From NCBI RefSeq assembly GCF_000971975.1, contig NZ_LAQO01000007.1, forward strand, positions 124,001-188,000: a stretch of DNA of 64,000 nucleotides. The letters run 5' to 3'. A program made the translations under genes and the position numbers. This DNA is from Paenibacillus algorifonticola (GTDB lineage Bacteria; Bacillota; Bacilli; Paenibacillales; Paenibacillaceae). The notes beneath the pieces were generated by a model, which had not been told where the DNA came from, made no database searches, and saw only the letters and a program-made list of their open reading frames with translations. Shown piece by piece: positions 7,822 to 17,901 of the stretch. The stretch's first letter is position 1. Each line of letters begins with the position of its first letter.

Positions 7822-10197
7822 CTAAGGCAGCTTCACCAGCACTTCGTATTTCGCTCCGGCTTGCACATCCTTAATGATGTCGCCTTCAATCAGGTCGCCA
7901 TTTACATATACCTTTACACCATTAACTGATGCATCCCGCTTCATATTCACATGCAGCTCCGCTCCGCGGAATAACCTCGTAACAGACGCTTCGTTCCAAT
8001 CAGCAGGCAATTGTGGACGCACCTGAAGCCCTTGCGCGTGGCCTTGCAAGCCGAACAGCCCGTCAATCAAGCAGCGATATACCCACGGAACCGTTCCTGT
8101 ATTGAACAGATGGCTGGAGCGTCCAGCCGTCCGCGGAAACTGTTTATACGCACCGCGATAATAATTCGGAATGAATACAGGCAGCTGGCCCCGTCTGAGG
8201 ATGTCCTCGGAATCGGGTCCAGGAATCATTTTTCGCAGCAGCCGGTATGCATTCTCTTTCTCCCCCACCAGGTATAAAGCGTAGATGTAAAAAGCAGCGG
8301 CATGATTGTACACCGCACCGTTCTCGGCACTGCCCGGATGCTTCTGTGTGACCCGGCCTACATCTTCCCGCATAGCGGTAAAAGACGGCGCCAGCTTCTC
8401 CACGCCGTAAGGCGTCTCCAGCTGTTCCTGAACCGACTGAATCAATCGCTCTTGCTTGTCTGCATCAGCAGCTCCGCTCATCAGTGCCCAGCCTTGAGGA
8501 TTAATAAAAATCCGGCCTTCCTGATCTTTGCTGATCCCAAATACTACATTGTCATCTGTTATACCGCGTGCGTACCAATCGCCATCCCATAAATACTCAT
8601 TCGCTACAGCGTTGGTCGTGTCAGCTGCTTGCCTGAACTCTGCGGCAATGGCCGCGTGTCCGCCCTGCTCACAAATGTCGGCCCATACTTTGAACGCATA
8701 GGCTGTCGCAATCGTAAGCCACCCTGACACGCCTTTTCCTTTGTAGCCCACCATGTTCATCGGGTCACACCAATCTCCTTGATTGATGTAATTCAGCCCG
8801 CGTTCATCCCGATCATGCATGAGCCACTTCATCGCGCGGTTCATATGCTCCAGCACAGATGCCGTCTTCGCATCGTCTGAGAAAGCAACCTGCTCCTCCA
8901 AAATGCTGTAGTCATTCGTTTCATCCAGGTAAGTGCTCATACATACCGGCAGCCACACGCAGTGGTCAGTATGCGGCACCTGGTTAATATATTTAAGTTC
9001 AGCGTCCGGGTGCAAAATAATGCCGTCTGGCATCGCTCCGCTTGCATGCTGCTGCGACAGCGCCGTCAAGAAGGCGTCTCTGGCAATTTGCGGCTGAATA
9101 TAGCTCATGCCCATATTATCCTGCAAATAGTTGCGCGTCTGTGGATCTGTTGTCAGACGGTTCGTTTTGCCGTGATAATACATTTGGCGCGGCAGCCAGT
9201 GATTGACGAAGTTATCCAGTCCGGCGTCCGGCGTCTGAATTTGAATGTTGCCTTGTCCTTCCGCGACATAGGCTGCATATTCCTGCTCGGCTGCGGCGAA
9301 TCCATCCTGTCCGGCGGCATTGCGCTTTACAAAATAATGCTGGCGGAATTGTTCAATCTCCGCTTCATCAAAAGCCGGGCCAAAAATAAACCGGTATTCC
9401 TGCTCAGCCCCTGCTTCCAGCTCCAGTCTGTATTGAAGCGCGCATACTGGCGTTTCATACCGCGCATCTCCGCCCGACAATGTTTCCCCTTGAAGCGCCG
9501 ATGGCGAGTGAAGACCGCCTTCGCCTTCGAAGCTTTCATGATTCACTTCCCAAGCAGCAGGCTTGTGATCAGCAAGCAAAAACGTCTTGTCTCTGTAAGT
9601 TTTAATTTTACTGTAATCCTGATATTTCTGGTACGGTGTGACCGCTGAGCAGACAATGCCTTGCAAGTCCTCTACGTAAGCACCGGATTGATTCATCCAC
9701 GACATATAGCCTACCGTAAAATAAGGATAGACGCTGATTTTGCGTTGCTTCTGCGACCGATTGGTCACCTTAATGCGCCATAGCTCCATCGCATCGGCTT
9801 TAGGCAAACGCAGGCTCATCTCAATGGAAATATCATCGCTTTCAATCGTCCAGCGAATATCGTGCTTGCCCACGGCAAACGTATAGCTATCCGCCAATTT
9901 CCGTACCGGTTCATAAGGAGCAGAGAAAATATCTCCACTCTCTTCATCTTTAATATAAACAAAACGTCCAGGGTGATGAGCATAATACGGCTGCTCCGGC
10001 TGCATAAACGTTTTCGCTTCCAAATTCGGGGCATACGAATATTTCGCCGGCTCGGGCTGCATAAATTGCGCTACAGCGTAGCCACGGCAATTCATATGAA
10101 TCATCATTTTTTCGTTCCAGAGAAATCCGGAAGCCTTGGGCAGGCTCGTCGGGCTGGTCAACTCATAATATTCATTATTTTCCGTTGCTCTAATCAT
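7822..10197 (-). CDS. GH94-family disaccharide phosphorylase (cellobiose/chitobiose phosphorylase-like)
   Basis: 791 residues, typical for GH94 inverting phosphorylases, which split beta-linked disaccharides with phosphate to give a sugar 1-phosphate. An N-terminal beta-sandwich with WNEKMMIHMNCRGYAVAQF near residues 27-45 precedes the (alpha/alpha)6 barrel. The segment NQGDWCDPMNMVGYKGKG around 480 corresponds to the family DWND catalytic-Asp region. No signal peptide, so cytoplasmic. The start has an AGAGAGGTTCAGT Shine-Dalgarno. It stands alone with its own candidate promoter. Cellobiose, chitobiose or another beta-glycoside cannot be separated from the sequence alone. Confidence 0.82.
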   Translation of the reverse strand: MIRATENNEYYELTSPTSLPKASGFLWNEKMMIHMNCRGYAVAQFMQPEPAKYSYAPNLEAKTFMQPEQPYYAHHPGRFVYIKDEESGDIFSAPYEPVRKLADSYTFAVGKHDIRWTIESDDISIEMSLRLPKADAMELWRIKVTNRSQKQRKISVYPYFTVGYMSWMNQSGAYVEDLQGIVCSAVTPYQKYQDYSKIKTYRDKTFLLADHKPAAWEVNHESFEGEGGLHSPSALQGETLSGGDARYETPVCALQYRLELEAGAEQEYRFIFGPAFDEAEIEQFRQHYFVKRNAAGQDGFAAAEQEYAAYVAEGQGNIQIQTPDAGLDNFVNHWLPRQMYYHGKTNRLTTDPQTRNYLQDNMGMSYIQPQIARDAFLTALSQQHASGAMPDGIILHPDAELKYINQVPHTDHCVWLPVCMSTYLDETNDYSILEEQVAFSDDAKTASVLEHMNRAMKWLMHDRDERGLNYINQGDWCDPMNMVGYKGKGVSGWLTIATAYAFKVWADICEQGGHAAIAAEFRQAADTTNAVANEYLWDGDWYARGITDDNVVFGISKDQEGRIFINPQGWALMSGAADADKQERLIQSVQEQLETPYGVEKLAPSFTAMREDVGRVTQKHPGSAENGAVYNHAAAFYIYALYLVGEKENAYRLLRKMIPGPDSEDILRRGQLPVFIPNYYRGAYKQFPRTAGRSSHLFNTGTVPWVYRCLIDGLFGLQGHAQGLQVRPQLPADWNEASVTRLFRGAELHVNMKRDASVNGVKVYVNGDLIEGDIIKDVQAGAKYEVLVKLP

Positions 10198-10267
10198 TAC
10201 TGAACCTCTCTTTCAATAGCTGAAATAAAAAAGAATGCCTATTAGAAAATTGTTAACATCTTCTATT

Positions 10268-10295
10268 ATTATAACATTGGAGCCTCTATAGTCAC
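10268..10295 (-). promoter_or_regulatory. Candidate promoter for the GH94 gene
   Basis: On the minus strand GTGACT (-35-like) and a perfect TATAAT are separated by 16 bp, about 70 bp upstream of the GH94 start. The -35 is a weak match. Confidence 0.5.
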
Positions 10296-10313
10296 GAATA
10301 AATCCACAAACGA

Positions 10314-10793
10314 TCAATCCCATATCTTAGGGCGTTCAATTCCCATTGTTCTCATATAGTCTAACAACTGACCTGTGTGAACAGCTTCGTGGTAAGCAAT
10401 GCGTAATAACATATCCCCAAGTGGTCTAATATAGCCACCTGCATCATAAAGGTCTATTTCTATATTTTCTAAGTCGTTTATATGAATTGTTTTGATGTAT
10501 TTCAAGAATTCCTCACGATAAGGCTGTGCAAATTCAAGGTCATCATCTACTGATATGAATTCTTTTGCTTCAAAGGGATTAAACAAATTAGTTAGTGCTT
10601 TTCCGCCTCTCCCTATAAGAACCTGGTGAAAAAGAAACTCACCTTGTAATAAATGTCTAATCACTCCAGCACAAGTAAGAGCTTCTTCATCAGGCTTCCA
10701 ATTTAACCTGTCTTCAGGTATAGCCTTCCATACTTTTATACTTCTACGTCTAACTTCTTCAAAATTGAAAATGATTAAATCAGCTGCATTCAT
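10314..10793 (-). CDS. DinB family protein
   Basis: 159 residues of the DinB four-helix-bundle fold. The putative metal ligands are in the VIRHLLQGEFLF helix (His near residue 47) and the C-terminal AYHEAVHTGQLLDYM motif (two His near 133 and 137). The start has GGGTGGGGTAG upstream. DinB proteins are divalent-metal-binding and are often thiol-dependent transferases or damage-induced proteins of unclear role. It stands alone, between the GH94 gene and the SLH metallohydrolase gene. Confidence 0.9.
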   Translation of the reverse strand: MNAADLIIFNFEEVRRRSIKVWKAIPEDRLNWKPDEEALTCAGVIRHLLQGEFLFHQVLIGRGGKALTNLFNPFEAKEFISVDDDLEFAQPYREEFLKYIKTIHINDLENIEIDLYDAGGYIRPLGDMLLRIAYHEAVHTGQLLDYMRTMGIERPKIWD

Positions 10794-10990
10794 CTACCCC
10801 ACCCCTTTGCTTCTATTTATAGGCAAATTATACCAAGCTCATTTTCAATAGACAAATTTTACGAATACAGCCTTTATTAAAAAATCGTGTTCATCTCTAG
10901 TACCGGTTAGATCTGCCCCTCTCGCCATTAAGAGCTTCGCATAATCGACGGAGGTACATCCCCTTTTCTGCGTAAGGTATGGATCGAAAT

Positions 10991-11038
10991 AATAAAAGAC
11001 TTCCGGTCTTCCCCCAGAAGGGGAAACATCGGAAGCCA
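10991..11038 (-). terminator. Rho-independent terminator of the SLH metallohydrolase gene
   Basis: The minus strand shows GGCTTCCG pairing with CGGAAGTC and an inner TTTCCCC pairing with GGGGGAA, followed by TTTTATTATTTC. It lies about 40 bp after the stop at 11078. Confidence 0.7.
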
Positions 11039-11077
11039 CTTTTATAAAGTAAGTATTTTCAATCTAGCACGATATAA

Positions 11078-14000
11078 TTAAATATTCAGAGCTTGCAACA
11101 GCTTGTAGATCATCGCCGCAGCTTCCGCTCTGCTTGCCGCTTGGCCCGAACGGAACGTATGATCCTCATATCCGTTCAAAATACCGGCCGTCACCGCTGT
11201 ATTCACCGACGGTTGAGCCCAAGCTGGGATAGAAGAAGCGTCCTGGAACTGCACCTGTCCGGCGCTGTTTGCCGTATTCTGCTCCACCATACTCAGCGCG
11301 CCGGCTATGATCGTCGACATTTCAGCTCTGGTGATCGTTTGATCCGCTTTAAACAACACGGCGCCATTTTCCTTGTAGCCGTGAATGAGGCCTGCTTTTA
11401 CCGCTGCGGCCACACTTGCTTTAGCCCAAGCCGGAATTTCTTTGTCATCTGCAAACTCCGTAGTTTCCGCGGAAGTCTGAAGCCCCAAAGCTGCTGCGAC
11501 CATTTTGGCGAATTGTGCTCTGGTTACGGTATCTTCCGGACGGAAGGATTGATCCTCGAACCCTTGAATGACATTCATCCCGATTAACCGATCCGTGTAC
11601 TGAGCCGCCCAATGGTTTCTCAAATCTTTATACTCTACCGGTTGGTAGCCGTAGACGGCAAATTTCGTAAAATGGCTGACGCTTACCTGGACGGTTCCAT
11701 CTGATTTTACGGTTCCGCCCAAATAAATCCAACGCTTCTGCAGCTCATTGTAGTAATAGACTGCGGCGGTATATCCTGGCTGCAGCTCATCCGCTTTGTA
11801 ATTAAGGGTAATCTCCACCGGCTTGTTGAAAGTATGACCCGTAGAGCTGGTGAATTCCACCGTTTGACTCAAAGCTTGCAGCTTTCCGGCCGATTGCACT
11901 TCTTGTTCTGCAACGACAGCTACGCTTACTTTACCGTCCGCAGAAACAGCTCCGGAAGGAATTTTGAATGCAGCTACATCTTTAAGGCTGCCTTCCGCGC
12001 CCTGCTTGGCATCCAGCTTTACTTCCACAGAAGGAAGGGCATGAGATTCGGTCGAAGGAGTGCCTGGAGTCGCATTTCCATTGCCGTTGGAGCTATCATT
12101 TTGTCGGGAATTAACGTACACCGTACGATTGACTTCGTCCGCTGCGTTCCCTGCTAGATCCTTCGCGTTGTAATGAAGCGTGTAGGTTCCCGGAACGGAT
12201 GAATTCACCGATCCCGTTACAGTTACCGCCTCTGTAACACCAAAATTGTCCGATGCGCTTGCTCCCTGCTCGTTGTACTCATTGCCTGCCGTCAAAGTAA
12301 CGGTGCTCTCTCCCTTAAGGGTAATAACCGGCTTCGTCCGGTCAATTTTGGCTGCGAGCGGAAGGACAGCCTCATTACCTAAGTTATCCGTCGCCTTGAA
12401 TAATAACGTATGCATACCTTCTTCCGATACTGCAACCTTGCTGCCGTCAGTGTAGGACTCATAATTCACCCCGCCATCGGTCGACAGCTGCATTGAAACA
12501 GTAATTAGCGGGGAAAATACGCTGGCATAGACACTGGCGGTCACGCTTTGATTCGTCCATGCACCGCTCGTATAAGACTGGCCGTCCGCCGTACTCATCG
12601 TACCTTGAAGCTGCAATGCACCCGAATTGTCGGCACCTTTCACCGTCGCATAAAAGGTTTTGGCTACGCTGGAATCACCGCGCTTGACTGTAGCGGTTAA
12701 ATTGAGCACCGTGTCGTTTTTAGGACGGAAAACCAGCTTACCGTCATCACCGATCAGCAAATGGTTGGAGCTGGACCATGTGATGGACGTTCCGTGTTCT
12801 CCCGATTGCGGCAAGGAGATGTCCGACGCTACTGCGGTTATGTCGCCCAAGTCAATAGCTGCGGCGGTATCATTAACCGCTTGAAGATCGCTGTAAGGCT
12901 CGGCGGTAACAAAGATAGGGTTTGAATAAAACCACAGGTCCTTATAGTTCCGTTTGTTGATTTCTGTGAACCTGGTTTCGTTATCTGCAATGTCCGTTTT
13001 CGGGTCGATCAACGGCTCCCCATTGCTTGTTTCCCCATCAACGTTCATGCCAAGATTGGTGCCCCGTAGTCTGAAATATTGGCTCTTGCTCGCAGCACCC
13101 AAATGATAAGTAATGACATTGTATCCGTCCGCATCCGTCGTCCAGTCACTGCTGGTAAAAGTAGCTACGACTTGGGCCGAATCGTTCGTTTCCTTGCTGT
13201 AAGCATCCGTCCCAGGCTGCGCCTTACCGGTTACATCCCCGGAAATCAGGTCCACGTGATCCACCTGCACGGCATCTCCGTTGTTGTTTTTGTCAGGGCT
13301 TTTGAAACGGATAGTAAGCGTCATATCGTCCCCCTGCTTCACTTGCAGGTTTCCGCCCATTTCTGCCTTGCTTCCGGCGCCGTCGACATGAAAATCCAGC
13401 GCGTTAATCAAGTCGCCGAATACAGAGAACGATTTGCCTGACCGCATGCCATCCAGGACGGCCTGCATATTGGAGCCATTGACCCAAGTATAGTTCTTGG
13501 AGTATTGTCCCGGCCAATACCCGCTGGAGTATTGGCGGTTCCCGCTGATTTCGAAATGAGAATCCGAATTGGAAAAATTCCAGAACCGACGCCCTTCTCC
13601 CAGCAGCGCATCCCACACGCCCCCGAGTTTGGCAACCATATAGTCTGCGCCGCCATACGTTCTGTTCTTCGGATTCGTCAGATTCAAACCACCTCTATCG
13701 GGTTCCATCTGGTTGCCCGGCATGCCTTCCATTCCGAAAAAGACGTCAGGAGCTGCGTTGTTGAAATCGCGAATATCCGAAGCCGAGTAAATCGTTTTGC
13801 CGCTGGAATTCGTTTTTCTTGATGGATGATTTAAAATGGCGTAGCTGGTGTTCGCATAATTCGTTTCCAGCCAGCTAATAGCCTTTCTGGCATCGCTCGA
13901 TGTCGAGTAAGCCCGGCTATCTTTCGCGTCCCATGCGGCAACATCCGCCGGATCAAACATACTTGCGGCCCGGTTCGTAAACAAGTACTCGAACTGATTC

Positions 14001-14506
14001 GCCACTTTCAAGCCTTCAGCCGATCCCGAATCGTCCGTCAAAATGCCGACCCCGACATGATCGTAGGTTGGCATATCCCACTCAAACCCTGAGAAAATAA
14101 TTTTATTTTGATAATTGCCCGCATCCTGAAGCTGCTTGATTTTCGGCGCCTGATATTGAATAATGCCTTGGGAAAACGGAATCGGACCTCCCGATATCGT
14201 ATTTCCCTCGTCATCCCGGCTCGATGTTCTCAAATGGTCGGAAAGGGCCATCCAGTCCATGCCATAATTGTTAAATGCATAATCAAGCACGTCCTTCAAG
14301 GATTGCTGCGCATCGTCGGATTGATAAGTATGTGCGTGATATTCACCTGCCATCCATTTCCCTGTACTTGCCGTGCCGTTAGCATTCGCTTGCGTATCAG
14401 CTGCTCCATAAACGGTTGCGGCAGGGAAGCTTTGACCTAACAGACTGAGGGCAAGCGGAAAAATCGAGGCTAAACGAAACCATTTCTTTGATGTGTGAGC
14501 TAGCAA
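11078..14506 (-). CDS. SLH-anchored CehA/McbA-type (PHP-domain) metallohydrolase
   Basis: 1142 residues from a TTG start with GGAGG 8 nt upstream. A signal peptide (LASIFPLALSLLGQSFPAATVYGA) is followed by a PHP-type metallohydrolase domain: GEYHAHTYQSDD near 53 and MDWMALSDHLRTS near 82. A degenerate bacterial Ig region follows around 545-620, then Ig-like repeats with TVTLTAGNEYNEQGASASDNFG near 735, a linker, and three SLH repeats (starting about 955, 1015 and 1075) that tether the protein to cell-wall polymer. The enzyme domain family acts on phosphoesters or carbamates; the substrate is unknown. Monocistronic, with a terminator downstream. Confidence 0.88.
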   Translation of the reverse strand: MLAHTSKKWFRLASIFPLALSLLGQSFPAATVYGAADTQANANGTASTGKWMAGEYHAHTYQSDDAQQSLKDVLDYAFNNYGMDWMALSDHLRTSSRDDEGNTISGGPIPFSQGIIQYQAPKIKQLQDAGNYQNKIIFSGFEWDMPTYDHVGVGILTDDSGSAEGLKVANQFEYLFTNRAASMFDPADVAAWDAKDSRAYSTSSDARKAISWLETNYANTSYAILNHPSRKTNSSGKTIYSASDIRDFNNAAPDVFFGMEGMPGNQMEPDRGGLNLTNPKNRTYGGADYMVAKLGGVWDALLGEGRRFWNFSNSDSHFEISGNRQYSSGYWPGQYSKNYTWVNGSNMQAVLDGMRSGKSFSVFGDLINALDFHVDGAGSKAEMGGNLQVKQGDDMTLTIRFKSPDKNNNGDAVQVDHVDLISGDVTGKAQPGTDAYSKETNDSAQVVATFTSSDWTTDADGYNVITYHLGAASKSQYFRLRGTNLGMNVDGETSNGEPLIDPKTDIADNETRFTEINKRNYKDLWFYSNPIFVTAEPYSDLQAVNDTAAAIDLGDITAVASDISLPQSGEHGTSITWSSSNHLLIGDDGKLVFRPKNDTVLNLTATVKRGDSSVAKTFYATVKGADNSGALQLQGTMSTADGQSYTSGAWTNQSVTASVYASVFSPLITVSMQLSTDGGVNYESYTDGSKVAVSEEGMHTLLFKATDNLGNEAVLPLAAKIDRTKPVITLKGESTVTLTAGNEYNEQGASASDNFGVTEAVTVTGSVNSSVPGTYTLHYNAKDLAGNAADEVNRTVYVNSRQNDSSNGNGNATPGTPSTESHALPSVEVKLDAKQGAEGSLKDVAAFKIPSGAVSADGKVSVAVVAEQEVQSAGKLQALSQTVEFTSSTGHTFNKPVEITLNYKADELQPGYTAAVYYYNELQKRWIYLGGTVKSDGTVQVSVSHFTKFAVYGYQPVEYKDLRNHWAAQYTDRLIGMNVIQGFEDQSFRPEDTVTRAQFAKMVAAALGLQTSAETTEFADDKEIPAWAKASVAAAVKAGLIHGYKENGAVLFKADQTITRAEMSTIIAGALSMVEQNTANSAGQVQFQDASSIPAWAQPSVNTAVTAGILNGYEDHTFRSGQAASRAEAAAMIYKLLQALNI

Positions 14507-14821
14507 GTGATAAACCTCCAGATAAGTGAAATATGCAAAAAATGAGCTTGAAAATTAGGTTATGCCGTCTGCATGTATACCTTTTTACACTCCTGTGCAG
14601 GCCTCCCCCTTGAGGTGATAACAGTCAACAAGCAAGTATTAATCTATAGGATGACCCCACACATGTCCATAGAATGGGCACAAGCCATATAAAACCTTAA
14701 CAATACAGCGCTCTCATACGGATAAGGCACTATGTAAAGTCGATCCCCGTGCCCGTTCTTATCGCATTTTAAAAAGTACTGCTTGCCATGTATTTACCCA
14801 GAGAAGTAACCTTCGTCAATA
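14507..14821. other. Intergenic region upstream of SLH metallohydrolase
   Basis: About 315 bp without a gene. It holds the GGAGG ribosome-binding site at its left edge. I see no clear sigma-A promoter, riboswitch or repeat in the remainder. Confidence 0.4.
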
Positions 14822-14849
14822 TAAAAAAGACCGTTCATTTTGAACAGTC
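14822..14849 (-). terminator. Terminator of the van operon
   Basis: The minus strand GACTGTTCA-AAA-TGAACGGTC stem (one G-T pair) is followed by TTTTTTAT, 10 nt after the vanT stop codon. A textbook intrinsic terminator. Confidence 0.88.
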
Positions 14850-14858
14850 CACAAACCA

Positions 14859-17060
14859 TTAATAAAGCAGCTTCGTTTTTCCCTTTATTTGTGCATCCGC
14901 TCTAACCCTCTCCGCTTCCGCAGCATTAGAAATATACACATTCTCCACTCGGCTGCCGAGTGCACTAACCACTTCATTCGTTATCGTTCCTACTCGCTTG
15001 GCGATTTCGCCGGCTGTAATGCTCTCTTCGCCATCTTGTCCGATCAGTGTTGCCGTATCTCCCTGACGAACGTCAGCTATAGCCGTAACATCGACCATCA
15101 TCTGATCCATACAGATTTTCCCTACTATTAAAGCCCGCTGGCCATGTATGAGCACGCAGCCTCCTTTTTGGGACAGCTCGCGCGGAATACCGTCTGCATA
15201 GCCAATCGATACCGTTGCGATTTTGCTATCTCGTGAAGGCGTGTAGCAGCCATTGTATCCGACGGGCTCGCCTGCTTGAATGCTCTTTACCAACGTAACC
15301 GTCGCCTTCAGAGACAAAACCGGACGCAGCTCGACGTTAGCATGCACGCGGTCGTTATCCTGGCTCAGTATGCCATACAGGGCAATACCCGGCCTTACAA
15401 TTCCGTAACCTCGTTCAGGATAATTTAAAATGCCATAGCTGCTCTGAATATGGGTTATCCCCGAATCGAAGCCGTCTGCTGTAAGCTGGTCGACCACGCT
15501 GTCAAATCGCTCTAACTGAAGCCTCGTAAAGTCCACATCTTCCTTGCGGTGGCTTTCCGCTGACGTGAGGTGGCTGAATGTGCCCATGACCTGCAAATTT
15601 TTATGCTGATACATCGACCGTATACGCTCCATGTCGTTGTAATGCTCACCAAGCCGATTCATGCCCGTATTGATTTTAATATGCACCTTTATTTTCTTCC
15701 CAAAAGCTTGAAGCCTCTCCGCATCATCTGCACTAATAACGGTCTGTGCAAGCTTGTAGCGGCGCAGCTCTTGAAGTCGATTTAAAGGCGTATAGCCTAA
15801 AATGAGGATATCGCCTTTGATTCCTTTTTTACGCAAGGCTATGCCTTCATCAATCTCCGCGACGGCGAAGGAACGAACGCCCGCTTCATTAAGCTTCCTT
15901 GAAATGGGGATGCTCCCATGACCGTATGCATCCGCTTTGACAACCGCCATCATTTGGGTGCCTGCTCGGGTAATCTTTTTAAATTGCCTGAGATTATGCT
16001 CTAAATGATCCAAATTTATTTCTGCCCATGCTCGATGCATAGCGGGTTTCCGAGGTTTGTTCCTTTGCTTAATCAGCACCAAACCCGCTGCCACTAGCAT
16101 AGATAATAACGTAACCGCAAGGAAATGCAGAAGACTGTCTCCTATGAAAAGCTCGGCCGTTCCCGTTAACTTTGCGATGCCACGCACCGCTACTATGAAC
16201 AGGGGATACAAAATATAAATCCACATGCTCCATTCCCGAATAAACGGACTTGCCTTCCATTTAAGCAGGAGCGCTAGCTGAAAAAAGCTGTACACAGCAG
16301 GAACCAAAGCGATATACATGCTGTCATGGCGCGGCCAGCCCGCATTTTTTAAGGCTATGCCCTCGGCCACTAGCAAGCAGACCGATCCGAGAAAGCCTGC
16401 CGCATACCATTTCCATGCAAGCTTGTTCGTTTTTTGAGCGGACCATGCTCCAAGGGCAATATAAAGCGGTGCAAAGCCAATCCCGTTTCTCGTATAGTCG
16501 AACAGCTTCGTATACAGGGCACTCAGCAGGCTGTTTTGCTCAGCAAGTCCAGCATAGCTGTCCTCTAGCAAAGCGATCGCATATAAAATAACGGTCACCG
16601 CTAACACGATCCATAGTGCCAACCTGGCATGGAACACATACACAATCCACATGCCGAGCAGAAGCGCTGGCAAATACCACAGGTGGTAAAACGTGCCGTT
16701 AAATACGATGTCCTTCCACAAGGACGCGATTCCAAACGACTCTGTAAAATAGCCCATATAAATATTCAAAGGGACATATAAAAGAATAGCAAGGAGATAC
16801 AGCTTTCCTATATGGCCAGAAAAACGGCCTAAGGCTGCCCAATCATTTCTTTGATCTCCCGTAAGCTTAATGAAGAAGAAATACCCGGACGCCATAAAAA
16901 AGAAAGGGACAGCAAGGCGTGCCACGATGCTTGTCACGATAAAATCGGCATTGGGACTGTAGGAGCTTAAGGGCCCCGTATGAATGGCAATGACCAGTAG
17001 CGCGGCAGCTAGCTTGAAATAGTCCACACCGCCATAGCCAAATTTACTCACAGCTCCCAT
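14859..17060 (-). CDS. vanT: Membrane-bound serine racemase VanT
   Basis: 733 residues. An N-terminal acyltransferase-3-type membrane domain (about residues 1-340, roughly ten hydrophobic segments, FFFMASGYFFF near 53) is fused to an alanine-racemase fold (about 345-733). In the racemase half, AVVKADAYGHG holds the PLP-binding lysine, and SIGYADGIPREL and GKICMDQMMVDVT are conserved alanine-racemase motifs. This fusion is characteristic of VanT, which converts L-Ser to D-Ser for D-Ala-D-Ser glycopeptide resistance. It overlaps the vanXY stop by 17 bp, is translated from an ATG behind GGAAAGG, and is the last gene of the operon. Confidence 0.93.
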   Translation of the reverse strand: MGAVSKFGYGGVDYFKLAAALLVIAIHTGPLSSYSPNADFIVTSIVARLAVPFFFMASGYFFFIKLTGDQRNDWAALGRFSGHIGKLYLLAILLYVPLNIYMGYFTESFGIASLWKDIVFNGTFYHLWYLPALLLGMWIVYVFHARLALWIVLAVTVILYAIALLEDSYAGLAEQNSLLSALYTKLFDYTRNGIGFAPLYIALGAWSAQKTNKLAWKWYAAGFLGSVCLLVAEGIALKNAGWPRHDSMYIALVPAVYSFFQLALLLKWKASPFIREWSMWIYILYPLFIVAVRGIAKLTGTAELFIGDSLLHFLAVTLLSMLVAAGLVLIKQRNKPRKPAMHRAWAEINLDHLEHNLRQFKKITRAGTQMMAVVKADAYGHGSIPISRKLNEAGVRSFAVAEIDEGIALRKKGIKGDILILGYTPLNRLQELRRYKLAQTVISADDAERLQAFGKKIKVHIKINTGMNRLGEHYNDMERIRSMYQHKNLQVMGTFSHLTSAESHRKEDVDFTRLQLERFDSVVDQLTADGFDSGITHIQSSYGILNYPERGYGIVRPGIALYGILSQDNDRVHANVELRPVLSLKATVTLVKSIQAGEPVGYNGCYTPSRDSKIATVSIGYADGIPRELSQKGGCVLIHGQRALIVGKICMDQMMVDVTAIADVRQGDTATLIGQDGEESITAGEIAKRVGTITNEVVSALGSRVENVYISNAAEAERVRADAQIKGKTKLLY

Positions 17061-17901
17061 CGCCTTTCCGATGAAATACAGTCACAACAAAGCCATCCTG
17101 ATTATTGCCGGATAATTGATAGCGATCTCCGCTCACGATTGGCACAGTAGTTATATGTTCCTCCGCTTTAACATAATAGATTTGGGCAAAGGCAGAACGC
17201 CCCTCCACATAAAGATGCTTGTTGTTAAAGGCGAATTGCTTGATATATGCCGTGTACTCTTCCAGGCACAAATCTTGCTGCTTCATAAGCATGGAATGCG
17301 GATAGCCCACGTAACGGTAATGCCACGGCTCGCAAGCAATGCCCGTTTTCCCTTCCTTGCTTTCCTGATATCTTTGGATAAAACCGTACTCTGCCGCAAG
17401 CGCTTTGAATCTGCCGCTCGCTCCATCATCCGGAAACGATGGACGTATATAATCGATATCGCCCCTGTACAGACCTACATCTACAGCAAGTCCCGTTTGG
17501 TGCTCGCTCGCTCCCGGAATGGCCACATATCTCGCTGTGAAAGCAGCCCCATTCTCCTCTAGCGAAGCGGCAAATATCCTTGCTTGTGCTTCTCTTGAGC
17601 GATAACCGCTTACCGCGGCAATATCATCCTCCGCCTGGCATGCCTCCAGGAGGGCAGACAATTGCTGGATACATATTTTCTCCAGTGTTATGCGCTGCTC
17701 CTCCACATGGCTGGCCTGCCGAATACGCGAAGACAACGCCCCGAGGTTTGGCTCAAGCTGTCTCACCGGATTTTCCTGATTCACAAGGATTAAGCAGCCT
17801 TTATGCACATCGTCTCTGCCTACCTGTATATTGCTTTCATGCTGCCTTTCGTGCTGCCTCTCGCTGGGCTTGCGGCTTATGCTTATTTGTAGCTCCATCA
17901 C
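17044..17901 (-). CDS. vanXY: D,D-dipeptidase/D,D-carboxypeptidase VanXY-type
   Basis: 285 residues with the VanY/VanXY zinc-peptidase core. SEHQTGLAVDVG (about 135-146) supplies the His and Asp zinc ligands and EPWHYRYVG (about 203) the catalytic Glu and His. It has an N-terminal extension (KGCLILVNQENPVRQLEP) and a C-terminal beta-rich tail, so it is longer than VanXY of vanC strains and nearer to the VanXY-G size class. No signal peptide, so cytoplasmic; by family it removes D-Ala-D-Ala dipeptide and the terminal D-Ala of pentapeptide precursors. The GTG at 17901 and ATG at 17898 are both possible starts; either overlaps the ligase stop. Confidence 0.9.
   Translation of the reverse strand: MMELQISISRKPSERQHERQHESNIQVGRDDVHKGCLILVNQENPVRQLEPNLGALSSRIRQASHVEEQRITLEKICIQQLSALLEACQAEDDIAAVSGYRSREAQARIFAASLEENGAAFTARYVAIPGASEHQTGLAVDVGLYRGDIDYIRPSFPDDGASGRFKALAAEYGFIQRYQESKEGKTGIACEPWHYRYVGYPHSMLMKQQDLCLEEYTAYIKQFAFNNKHLYVEGRSAFAQIYYVKAEEHITTVPIVSGDRYQLSGNNQDGFVVTVFHRKGDGSCE

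Noticed and set aside
10845-11039. 64-codon ORF with an ankyrin-like stretch (DYAKLLMARGADLTG)
   Set aside because: Its start lies inside the terminator hairpin of the SLH metallohydrolase gene and it has no ribosome-binding site. At most it is a small gene fragment.
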